Positions 1 to 5,290 of a stretch of DNA of 5,290 nt are shown one piece after another. The stretch covers positions 1 through 5,290 of the forward strand of contig CAMPHP010000297.1 in assembly GCA_946885925.1 (NCBI GenBank). Direction: 5' to 3'. The notes under the pieces are model-generated. The model had not been told where the DNA came from. It did not search any database and worked only from the letters and a program-made list of their open reading frames with translations. This DNA is from an uncultured Litorilinea sp. Its GTDB lineage: Bacteria > Chloroflexota > Anaerolineae > Caldilineales > Caldilineaceae. How positions within the stretch are numbered: the stretch's first letter is position 1; every line of letters starts with the position of its first letter. Both the position numbers and the translations under genes were made by a program.

Positions 1-391
1 CACGTAGAGCCAACTCTGCCAATCCCGCCTGCGTGGCAGCATTCGTATGCCAGCCTGCTGGTTCACCCGCCGGATTGGCGCGCAACCCGGCAAAGTAGGC
101 GTTCTGACTATACTCGTCCAGCCAGCGCGCCAGGTTGGGATGCTCTAACGAACAACCCAACACAGCCGCGCCGATATACTCATATTGTTCAGCCAAAGAG
201 AGCCACCAGAGATTCAGCGCATGGTCATCTTTGCCCGCTTCGATAATCACGCCACTTGCCACACCACAAGCATCAAACTCAGGCTTCAGGTCAGGTGGCA
301 GAAAGCTCCGTTGCAAAACAGGCTTGCCGTCGAGCCAACCCTGATGCTGATAGGTATCTAAATCCCAAAAGTGCAGATGCGTGTCGATCAT
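1..391 (-). CDS. Amidohydrolase (COG3618 / amidohydrolase_2 type), sugar-lactonase-like, 3' end outside window
   Basis: The N-terminal 130 residues are present; the gene runs off the left edge with no stop. The protein opens MIDTHLHFWDLDTYQ, giving the metal-binding HxH motif (His5, His7) at the end of the first beta strand of a TIM-barrel amidohydrolase. It then follows the COG3618 pattern: GWL and a RSFLPPDL segment (residues 18-35), a GVASGVIIEAG strand (43-53), and YIGAAVLGCSLEHPNLARWL then FAGLRAN (72-106). Characterised relatives hydrolyse lactones such as L-fucono- and L-rhamnono-lactone or 2-pyrone-4,6-dicarboxylate, so a cytoplasmic sugar-lactone step is likely, but the substrate cannot be read from this fragment. 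The ATG is supported by GGAAAG at 399-404, 7 nt upstream. Only 4 nt separate it from the stop of the preceding gene, so translation is probably coupled. Later metal ligands lie outside the window, so activity cannot be judged. Family call is firm, reaction is inference. Confidence 0.88.
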   Translation of the reverse strand, partial: MIDTHLHFWDLDTYQHQGWLDGKPVLQRSFLPPDLKPEFDACGVASGVIIEAGKDDHALNLWWLSLAEQYEYIGAAVLGCSLEHPNLARWLDEYSQNAYFAGLRANPAGEPAGWHTNAATQAGLAELALR

Positions 392-395
392 TGTG

Positions 396-2339
396 TTACT
401 TTCCAGATTGGTCCCAGGGCAGCGCATAGGAAGGATCGTTGACAAAACGTTTCATGCCTAGTTCCAGGCGAATCATCATGGCTGGGGGCAACTCAACTTG
501 CACAGTTGAAGCATCCACCGCAACTGTGGTGGGTGCAGTCGCCAGTTGAGGTGCAGCATAGCGCTTCTGCGAGCCGGGATAATCGCTGGTGCGCTCCTCA
601 TAGGCAGCCGTCGTAAAACGATGCTCACCAAAACCACCTGCTTGGATGATCAAGCGGCGCATGGCAAAGGGACTAAGATTGACCAGTGTCACCACCACAC
701 GCTCGGCTTCCACCGACTCGACCAATGCCGCCACATCGAGTGGCAGCCCAGGGCGCTGGCGGTCGGGGTCAAAATAGCGCACATGGCTAAACAACAGCCC
801 GCCGTTGTAGATGATCTGCGGCGCGCCCAGCGTCAACTGCACCAATGCCTCGGTTACAACAGGATTGAGTTCCTGCCAGTGATGAATATTGACTTGGGTC
901 AGGTCGGCTTCATCCGCCTCAATCAATGCCAAGCGACGGCAGACCGTACCATAGGCCGCCTGCAAAATCTGCGTGGGGTAATCTGGATTGTCGCCAGCCA
1001 GATAGCGCAGCCACGGACGTTCGTGACCGCTCTCTTCTTTGGTGCGGAAGACACCGACAGAACGCCAATCAATCGGCTCCTGGGCACGAATTGCCTCAAT
1101 GCGCTCCCAATCTGCCTGATCCAGCGAGACATTCCAGATCGCCGTGGGATAGATAGGCGAGAGAGGTTGGTAATCAAACCATCCTTCATCGCCATAGCGG
1201 TAAGGCGCAACCCATGTGACCGGATCTAGCTCGGCCACTTCCTCGTCCGCCAGCGCGCCGATCCAGTGGTGGCGCAGGCTCATCTCTAATTGGCGTGTGT
1301 CACGCCGTTCGCCCAGCGCAGCAATTGTGTCATATTGGGTGCGTGGCAGGTCTAGATATTTTGGGTCGCGCGTCAGCAAATAGGTAGTCGTTCCCGCAAC
1401 CGTCGCAGCCATGCCGATATTATAGAAGCCGTGGGGCCATGTCCAGCCATACAGTCCCCCATACCACTTGCCACCCATTCTCTCGCCCACCTGACCATTA
1501 AGTCCCACATTGTCGGGCAGCAAGCCGCCGTTGGCCTCGGCACGCGCCATCCAACCATCCACATAGGTGATCATCCACTCGCGATACTTGGGGTCTTTGG
1601 TCATCATATAAGCGTTGGCAAAGAGGCTCGTCACCAGCAGATTGGTCGCAACATCCCCCTTGCCCATGCGCTCATGCATCACTTCACCCATGCGCCGCGC
1701 CTTCGCCACATCCTTTAGGTCGTCGTAATGGGAAATCCCTTCGACATCCGCATAGGGCAAGCCATAGACACGCATCCCCGCGCTCCAGCCATAGGAAGGC
1801 TCACCATCGTTAAATCCCCAGCGCGGCCCTCCACTGCCGTTGTGCGCGGCACGGATAATATTGTGCTCGGCGTCGTAGTTGGGTGCGTCGGGGTCTTCGT
1901 TGAGATAGAACCCCGCAAATCGGCGCGCCCGCTCTAAATTCGTCGGGTTTGTCGGGTCGGCAAGACAGAGAAAATAGAAATAGATGTAGCTTTCGGCTTG
2001 GTGAAACTGATCATAGCCAAACTCGTACTCCTTATGCACCAGCCCAAACTCGGTCAGTTGGCGCGTAATAGCATCCCACTGGCGTTGCCCCAATGCCAGC
2101 AGATGGTCGCCACCCCCTAGTAGATAGAACAGGGGCCAGTTAAAAGAGCTTTCATAAAAATCGTCGGCTCCATCGCGCGACTTATACCACTTCTCATTCC
2201 AAATCAGCGTGCCATCGGGACGGGTATACTTTTCCAAGAAAGGATAGACCGACTGATCCATCACCTCCATCAATTTACGTTCCAGCACCGCCCACGTTGG
2301 CGGCATTTGGCATGGGATAGAGGCACATATTGTTTGCAT
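396..2339 (-). CDS. Uncharacterised 647-aa protein, putative cytoplasmic glycan-active enzyme (alpha-toroid plus beta-sandwich)
   Basis: I do not recognise a named family. A TTG at 2354 would add five residues, but the ATG at 2339 has GGAAGAA 6 nt upstream and is the better start, giving 647 residues. There is no signal peptide or membrane segment, so it should be cytoplasmic. Residues 1 to about 500 are helical and rich in aromatic/acidic/glycine loops like those lining (alpha/alpha)6-barrel glycosidase and lyase clefts: DDFYESSFNWPLFYLLGG (about 59-76), FHQAESYIYFYFLC (112-125), WGFNDGEPSYGW (174-185), GGLLPDNVG (271-279), KWYGGLYGWTWPHGFYNIG (291-309). From about residue 545 alternating hydrophobic strands (VVVTLVNLSP, then VQVELPPAMMIRLEL) suggest a C-terminal beta-sandwich, as in many glycosidases. 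It lies after a sugar ABC transporter and 4 nt before a lactonase-like gene, which supports action on an imported oligosaccharide. Candidate acid/base residues are Asp59/Asp60, Glu63, Glu116, Asp178 and Glu180, by loop composition only. Fold and function are inference; the coding call is firm. Confidence 0.85.
   Translation of the reverse strand: MQTICASIPCQMPPTWAVLERKLMEVMDQSVYPFLEKYTRPDGTLIWNEKWYKSRDGADDFYESSFNWPLFYLLGGGDHLLALGQRQWDAITRQLTEFGLVHKEYEFGYDQFHQAESYIYFYFLCLADPTNPTNLERARRFAGFYLNEDPDAPNYDAEHNIIRAAHNGSGGPRWGFNDGEPSYGWSAGMRVYGLPYADVEGISHYDDLKDVAKARRMGEVMHERMGKGDVATNLLVTSLFANAYMMTKDPKYREWMITYVDGWMARAEANGGLLPDNVGLNGQVGERMGGKWYGGLYGWTWPHGFYNIGMAATVAGTTTYLLTRDPKYLDLPRTQYDTIAALGERRDTRQLEMSLRHHWIGALADEEVAELDPVTWVAPYRYGDEGWFDYQPLSPIYPTAIWNVSLDQADWERIEAIRAQEPIDWRSVGVFRTKEESGHERPWLRYLAGDNPDYPTQILQAAYGTVCRRLALIEADEADLTQVNIHHWQELNPVVTEALVQLTLGAPQIIYNGGLLFSHVRYFDPDRQRPGLPLDVAALVESVEAERVVVTLVNLSPFAMRRLIIQAGGFGEHRFTTAAYEERTSDYPGSQKRYAAPQLATAPTTVAVDASTVQVELPPAMMIRLELGMKRFVNDPSYALPWDQSGK
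399..404 (-). promoter_or_regulatory. Ribosome binding site of the amidohydrolase, inside the end of the upstream gene
   Basis: On the minus strand GGAAAG ends 7 nt before the ATG at 391 and shares its last base region with the stop codon (396-398) of the 647-residue gene. Overlap of this Shine-Dalgarno sequence with the preceding stop is typical of translational coupling and argues that the two genes share one mRNA. Confidence 0.6.
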
Positions 2340-2345
2340 AGCCTG

Positions 2346-2352
2346 TTCTTCC
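2346..2352 (-). promoter_or_regulatory. Ribosome binding site that fixes the start of the 647-aa gene
   Basis: GGAAGAA on the minus strand lies 6 nt before the ATG at 2339. Choosing the in-frame TTG at 2354 would place this purine-rich site inside the coding region, starting at that TTG itself, so the ATG is preferred. Confidence 0.6.
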
Positions 2353-2370
2353 AATCAGTTCTGTGTTACT

Positions 2371-2400
2371 TATTCAAACATTATTTATTCAGACATTATT
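2371..2400. repeat. Tandem pair of 15-bp AT-rich repeats upstream of the 647-aa gene
   Basis: On the plus strand TATTCAAACATTATT (2371-2385) is followed directly by TATTCAGACATTATT (2386-2400), with one mismatch in 15. The pair lies 32 to 61 nt upstream of the ATG at 2339, in the leader region. It could be a duplicated operator half, part of a promoter region, or just a slippage duplication of AT-rich sequence. A TACAAT hexamer (minus strand, 2398-2403) resembling a -10 box overlaps its upstream edge, but no convincing -35 at 16-18 nt is visible. Confidence 0.65.
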
Positions 2401-2428
2401 GTAGAGAGACTTTCCGGCACAACATGAA

Positions 2429-2454
2429 GCCGGGGAACCTGTTGGTCCCCCGGC
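2429..2454. terminator. GC-rich hairpin 24 nt after the solute-binding protein gene
   Basis: GCCGGGGAACC (2429-2439) pairs with GGTCCCCCGGC (2444-2454): ten pairs, one A-C mismatch and a 4-nt loop. It stands just downstream of the lipoprotein stop at 2478 on the minus strand, so by position it marks the 3' side of that gene. However, the run of T (2456-2460) follows the stem on the plus strand. Read with the operon, the stem is followed by TTCATGTTGTG, a poor U-tract. So it is a textbook intrinsic terminator only for plus-strand transcription. For the operon it more plausibly slows polymerase or protects the upstream mRNA from 3' exonucleases, which would raise lipoprotein level over the distal genes. 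Confidence 0.6.
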
Positions 2455-2477
2455 CTTTTTACAATCGGTCAAGCAAT

Positions 2478-4034
2478 CTACTGGCCTTGGGCAGCCTTCC
2501 AGTCGTTCAATTGGCGCTGTACTTCGTCAATAATGGTTTGGGCACCAGCTTCATTGAGTCGTTCCAACAACTCCGGTGCAGCCTCATCATATGCAACCCA
2601 ACCCCAAGCAATCGGGCGGCCTAACTCTTCGAGTACGGCTGTAGTCTGGGCAACCTCAGTTTGAATTGGCGTACGGTCAATCACAAAGCCCAATGCCTGT
2701 GAGGGGTACGCCTCATCATTCATCTGCTTAGTTGCTTCCCAGGCACCGACCTGGGCCTCGTCGCGATAATAGGCATTAAACTGATTGCCAAACATCCAAT
2801 CAGTATTGGGGGCATAGCCGCTCGTATTCGTATCCACCCCTTCCGGGTAGGTAATAATCTTGCGTTCTTCATCGGCCCAGACCCAATGCACACCCTCGAT
2901 ACCGCGTGCCAATAGGTTGTAGACTACGGGATCAGTATTCAGCTTCTCCAACACGCGCATAGCTTCCACTGGATGTTCTGAAGTGGCGCAAATAGCATTA
3001 AGCGTCGCCGTTGCACCGGCAGTGTCGAGAATCAAAGGGTCGGTTAGGTTCTTGCTCTCGAATTCCCAGCCAACCGCTGCCTGCATCTCGACATCGTTGC
3101 CGGGCTTTTCTACATGATAGCCCATGGCAAAGAGGCCTGCGCGGAAGGCAGCGCGTGCCTCGTCCGCAGATGTGAGCGTGCTGGGGAAGTATCCGGCATC
3201 TACCCATTTCTTTGAAAGATTGGCAGCCTCGATATACTCAGGCGTTTCAATCAGATTGACCACAGTCAGTGCCTCATCGTCTGCTTTGATGCCAATAAAG
3301 CCGATGCCATCATCCAACGGATCATAGCCATAGTATTGCGGACGGAAAAGGCTAGAACCACCGGTGTCATCGGCATAGACGGGTGTAATTCCCTCACCGT
3401 CACGTACCGCCTCCAAGAATGGCTCCATATCTTCCCACTTGGTGACCGTATCCAGGCTAAAGTCATACTTCTCCAGCAAATCTGTACGCACATGCACGCC
3501 CCAAGGCTTTGGGAAGATCTGCTGGTTGATCACGCCATAGATTTTGCCATTGATGCGTGCGGCATCCCAGGTCGTTTCCGGCATACTCGCCCACAGCCCT
3601 GGTGCTTCTTCTTTTAGCAGATCATCCAACTCCAACAAACTGCCATTGGCGACATTGTTGGTATAGCTGTTCGTCCACGGCGCAGTAAAGATAATGTCAC
3701 AGGGTTCGCCAGCCGCCAACTGTAGCTGCATACGGTCATTAAAGGCAGCATAGTCAATTGGTTGCAAGATCAGATTGACGCCAATCTCCTCATTTAGAAT
3801 CTCATTGAGCGCATCCTGTACTTGTTGCAGGTCACGCGGGATGCCGCTGCCCCCATAGCTGTACGTGATCTCCACCAACTCGCCACTACTGCTCTCGGCT
3901 GGTGCGGCAGCACTCTCATTGCTGCCACCCGCGTCTGCCGCTGGTGTTACCGCTGGTGCACCACACCCGGCAACCAACGCCACCAACAGCAGCAGGTTTC
4001 CTAGTACCAGCCAGTTTTGCCGTTTTAACCACAT
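2478..4034 (-). CDS. Sugar ABC transporter solute-binding lipoprotein, DUF3502 (LipO/YtcQ) type
   Basis: A 518-residue extracellular substrate-binding protein of a CUT1-type carbohydrate importer. The start at 4034 is chosen because GAGGAGGT lies 7 nt upstream and the protein then begins with a proper lipoprotein signal: Lys4-Arg5, a Leu/Val core and lipobox VAGC with Cys24 as lipid anchor. An in-frame extension to 4106 would place 24 Cys-rich residues before the signal and is unlikely. Residues about 25-50 form a Gly/Ala/Ser/Pro linker. The binding fold follows: GIPRDLQQVQDALNEIL (about 64-80), PCDIIFTAPWTNSY (111-124) and NGKIYGVINQQIF (162-174) match the family pattern. The C-terminal part, about residue 355 on, with GFVIDRTPIQTE (449-460) and the closing IIDEVQRQLNDWKAAQGQ, fits DUF3502. 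It lies 102 nt after the permease gene. Family relatives work with LplB/LplC-type permeases on oligosaccharides; the ligand here is unknown. Confidence 0.93.
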   Translation of the reverse strand: MWLKRQNWLVLGNLLLLVALVAGCGAPAVTPAADAGGSNESAAAPAESSSGELVEITYSYGGSGIPRDLQQVQDALNEILNEEIGVNLILQPIDYAAFNDRMQLQLAAGEPCDIIFTAPWTNSYTNNVANGSLLELDDLLKEEAPGLWASMPETTWDAARINGKIYGVINQQIFPKPWGVHVRTDLLEKYDFSLDTVTKWEDMEPFLEAVRDGEGITPVYADDTGGSSLFRPQYYGYDPLDDGIGFIGIKADDEALTVVNLIETPEYIEAANLSKKWVDAGYFPSTLTSADEARAAFRAGLFAMGYHVEKPGNDVEMQAAVGWEFESKNLTDPLILDTAGATATLNAICATSEHPVEAMRVLEKLNTDPVVYNLLARGIEGVHWVWADEERKIITYPEGVDTNTSGYAPNTDWMFGNQFNAYYRDEAQVGAWEATKQMNDEAYPSQALGFVIDRTPIQTEVAQTTAVLEELGRPIAWGWVAYDEAAPELLERLNEAGAQTIIDEVQRQLNDWKAAQGQ

Positions 4035-4041
4035 ATGATCT

Positions 4042-4049
4042 ACCTCCTC
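4042..4049 (-). promoter_or_regulatory. Near-perfect ribosome binding site of the solute-binding protein
   Basis: GAGGAGGT on the minus strand, 7 nt before the ATG at 4034, is close to the full anti-Shine-Dalgarno complement. It is clearly stronger than the sites of the neighbouring genes, in keeping with the excess of binding protein over permease usual in ABC importers, and it settles the start codon. The 102-nt gap upstream (4035-4136) shows no convincing promoter or terminator. Confidence 0.8.
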
Positions 4050-4136
4050 AGGTAAAATGTACGAATCACAACAAATTGGGGAGCACTTCTTTGGACTACA
4101 AACCACGGCAAGCGTTTGAGATGGGCGCTTTTTGCA

Positions 4137-5051
4137 CTATCCCTTCAGCCCGCCGATGGTGATGCCACGCACGAAATACTTTTGCACCAACAGAAAGGCG
4201 AACAACGCCGGGCCAAAAGCCAAGACTGCCATTGCCATACGCGCCGATTGCGTTGGAATGGGCATCCCTGTGGTCTGCGGATTGGACGCCATGAAATTGA
4301 TGTTTGCCATCAAGACATAGAGCAAGTATTGCAGCGGGTAAAAATCGGGCTTATTCATAAAAAGCAACGCCAAGAACCAATCATTCCAGTAGCGCAAGAT
4401 AAAGAAAAGCCCCACCGTTGCCAACACAGGCTTGGAGAGTGGCAGCACAATCTGAAAGAAGATACGCCACTCGCCTGCTCCATCAATCCGCGCAGCATCC
4501 AGTAGCTCAACAGGGAGTTGAGCAAACGATGTCCGCAAAATCAGTACATACCAAGCCGTCACCATATAGGGCAAAATCAGCGCCAGCAGATTATCCTTTA
4601 GCCCTAAATAGCGCGTCATTAAGATATAGAAGGGAACCATCCCGCCGCTAAATAGCAGCGTAAAAAAGACATAAAAGGAGAGGGGACCGCGTAGTTTATA
4701 GTCTTGGCGCGAAAGTGGATAGGCTAGCAACGAGCAGAGGATGAGCCCGCCGATAGTGCCAATGCTTGTCACCACAGCAGTCACGGCGTAGGCGCGTAGA
4801 ATCTGAGCAGGCTCGCGCAAGATATAGTCATAGGCAAAGGTGGAGAATCCCACGGGCAGCAGGCTAGGGCCTTCGAGCGCTAGTGCGCGCTCATCCGAGA
4901 GCGAGATAGAAACGATCAGCAACATGGGCACGACACAGAGGATGCCAATCACAATGAGGATCAAATGCACCCAGAGTTGCCCCCATTGAGGGCGCAGCCT
5001 CTGACCTGCCCGCTGTGAGCGCGTCGATGGAGGTGCTGTCACGAATGCCAT
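4137..5051 (-). CDS. Carbohydrate ABC transporter permease, LplC/YtcP type (CUT1, MalG-like)
   Basis: A 304-residue inner-membrane subunit, of normal length for the family. A basic cytoplasmic N-terminus (Arg12, Arg15, Arg18, Arg20) precedes six likely transmembrane segments at about 27-49, 88-112, 122-145, 152-174, 206-231 and 270-290. The EAA loop that contacts the ATPase is intact: LLDAARIDGAGEWRIF (183-198) then IVLPLSKP (201-208). Family marks of the LplC/YtcP subgroup are FSGGMVPFYILMTRYLGLKDN-like sequence (134-154), P-x-QSARMAMAVLAF (266-279) and the C-terminal QKYFVRGITIGGLKG (290-304). It pairs with the LplB-type permease whose end is at 5248. The ATG at 5051 has GGGGAAG at 5061-5067, 9 nt upstream. 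The cognate ATPase is not in the window. Subgroup assignment is firm; substrate is unknown. Confidence 0.94.
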   Translation of the reverse strand: MAFVTAPPSTRSQRAGQRLRPQWGQLWVHLILIVIGILCVVPMLLIVSISLSDERALALEGPSLLPVGFSTFAYDYILREPAQILRAYAVTAVVTSIGTIGGLILCSLLAYPLSRQDYKLRGPLSFYVFFTLLFSGGMVPFYILMTRYLGLKDNLLALILPYMVTAWYVLILRTSFAQLPVELLDAARIDGAGEWRIFFQIVLPLSKPVLATVGLFFILRYWNDWFLALLFMNKPDFYPLQYLLYVLMANINFMASNPQTTGMPIPTQSARMAMAVLAFGPALFAFLLVQKYFVRGITIGGLKG

Positions 5052-5100
5052 ACTCGTTTGCTTCCCCTCTTAACAACTCTCATCTTAAGGAGCTTGCTCT

Positions 5101-5128
5101 ATGAAAACAAAATTATGAAAACAAAATA
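5101..5128. repeat. Tandem pair of 14-bp AT-rich repeats next to the palindrome
   Basis: ATGAAAACAAAATT (5101-5114) is followed directly by ATGAAAACAAAATA (5115-5128), differing only in the last base. It abuts the palindromic element that begins at 5133 and lies 50 nt upstream of the permease start. It may be a slippage duplication, or a remnant of the event that placed the palindrome here. Confidence 0.7.
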
Positions 5129-5138
5129 TGGTTGTCAC
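5112..5138 (-). promoter_or_regulatory. Weak candidate promoter reading out of the palindromic repeat into the permease gene
   Basis: On the minus strand GTGACA (5133-5138, five of six to the -35 consensus) is followed after 15 nt by CATAAT (5112-5117, five of six to the -10 consensus). The 15-nt spacer is shorter than the preferred 17, and AT-rich DNA throws up such matches easily. If real, the outer arm of the repeat supplies the -35 and gives the LplC-type permease and downstream genes their own transcription start. Confidence 0.2.
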
Positions 5139-5206
5139 TTCGAGCGCAGCGAGAAGTCCCCTCCTGTCCACTGGGGATTTCGAGGAGTCTGCGACGAGGA
5201 ATGACA
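5133..5206. repeat. Imperfect palindromic intergenic repeat (REP/MITE-like), about 74 bp
   Basis: The outer ends are TGTCA (5133-5137) and TGACA (5202-5206). CGCAG (5145-5149) pairs with CTGCG (5189-5193), and the inner stem GAAGTCCCC (5153-5161) pairs with GGGGATTTC (5173-5181) around an 11-nt loop. The TGTCA-C/T-T-T/C-CGAG...GGAATGACA pattern resembles dispersed palindromic repeats common between genes in many bacterial genomes. It can fold into a long hairpin in either strand's RNA. No T-run follows on the minus strand in canonical position, so it is not an obvious terminator. Only one copy is in this window, so dispersal is inferred from likeness to known repeats. Confidence 0.75.
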
Positions 5207-5247
5207 GGGCGTATTTAGCCGTCATACATCAATCTACTAAACAACAC

Positions 5248-5290
5248 TTAGAAGAGCGAATTTTCTGGATTAATGCGCCGCACCAACCAG
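5248..5290 (-). CDS. C-terminal end of an LplB-type sugar ABC transporter permease (5' part outside window)
   Basis: Reading the minus strand from 5289, the last 13 codons give WLVRRINPENSLF followed by a TAA stop at 5248-5250. This is the typical tail of LplB/YteP-type permeases, where the last transmembrane helix ends in a basic Asn/Leu-x-x-x-Arg/Lys-Arg/Lys-Ile-x-Pro-x-x-x-Leu-Phe/Trp sequence. The other two minus-strand frames are not better: one hits a stop after six codons. Finding it directly upstream of an LplC-type permease fits the usual lplB-lplC order. The gene ends 196 nt before the next start, an unusually wide gap for these two partners. The fragment is very short, so the call rests on tail pattern plus context. 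Confidence 0.7.
   Translation of the reverse strand, partial: WLVRRINPENSLF

Noticed and set aside
392..401. AAGTAACACA (minus strand) shared with 2362-2371, each near a gene start
   Set aside because: A shared 10-mer is expected several times by chance in a window of this size, and one copy overlaps a stop codon and ribosome binding site.
546..1229. A 227-codon open frame on the plus strand
   Set aside because: It lies wholly antisense to the 647-aa gene, has a His/Arg/Gln-rich composition with no recognisable domain, and no good ribosome binding site. The minus-strand frame explains the region.
2340..2354. TTG start five codons upstream for the 647-aa protein
   Set aside because: The ribosome binding site GGAAGAA overlaps these codons and is correctly spaced for the ATG at 2339.
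4035..4106. N-terminal extension of the solute-binding protein by 24 residues
   Set aside because: It would bury the strong GAGGAGGT site inside the gene and put Cys-rich residues before a complete lipoprotein signal peptide.
4107..4134. AAGCG/CGCTT stem just after the permease stop as a possible terminator
   Set aside because: Only five base pairs with an 11-nt loop and no following T-run; the next gene is in the same direction 102 nt on.
5115..5204. Plus-strand 29-codon frame starting in the tandem repeat, with a preceding 5-codon frame at 5101 that has AAGGAG 8 nt upstream
   Set aside because: Almost the entire product is a translation of the palindromic repeat, a common source of false small genes, and it runs against the operon.
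1..5290. CRISPR array, tRNA, rRNA, insertion sequence, phage or toxin-antitoxin genes
   Set aside because: No regularly spaced repeats, RNA gene signatures, transposase motifs or small paired genes are visible; the window is almost fully explained by one catabolic operon.

Overview
The window is part of a carbohydrate-uptake and catabolism operon, all on the minus strand, reading from high to low coordinates. Moderate GC, a lipoprotein leader followed by an Ala/Pro/Ser/Thr-rich linker, and this transporter subtype suggest a free-living heterotroph. My best guess is a member of the Chloroflexota (Anaerolineae/Caldilineae-like), but this is inference from protein style only; a Firmicute-like source of the transporter cannot be excluded.

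Layout in transcription order: (1) 5290-5248, the last 13 codons and stop of an LplB-type permease, cut by the window edge; (2) 5247-5052, a 196-nt gap holding a long imperfect palindrome that looks like a dispersed intergenic repeat, plus a 14-bp tandem duplication; (3) 5051-4137, an LplC/YtcP-type CUT1 permease; (4) 4034-2478, a DUF3502-type solute-binding lipoprotein with a very strong ribosome binding site; (5) 2477-2340, an intergenic segment with a GC-rich hairpin and a 15-bp tandem repeat; (6) 2339-396, a 647-residue cytoplasmic protein of no family I can name, probably a glycan-active alpha-toroid enzyme with a C-terminal beta-sandwich; (7) 391-1, the first 130 codons of a COG3618-type amidohydrolase (sugar lactonase-like), 4 nt after gene 6.

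How they would work together: the lipoprotein captures an oligosaccharide outside the membrane and the LplB/LplC permease pair imports it. The ATPase is not in the window; in this transporter subclass it is often a shared MsmX-type protein encoded elsewhere. The 647-residue protein would then cleave or modify the imported sugar, and the amidohydrolase would open a sugar lactone downstream. The closest characterised systems by transporter type are the YtcQ/YteP/YtcP importers for pectin-derived (rhamnogalacturonan) oligosaccharides and the Lpl proteins of Bacillus. A deoxy-sugar or uronate-containing oligosaccharide is therefore a reasonable but unproven guess. The main novelty candidate is the unassigned 647-residue protein. 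The other points of interest are the intergenic repeat splitting the two permease genes, two short tandem repeats, and a hairpin whose T-run lies on the wrong side for the operon.
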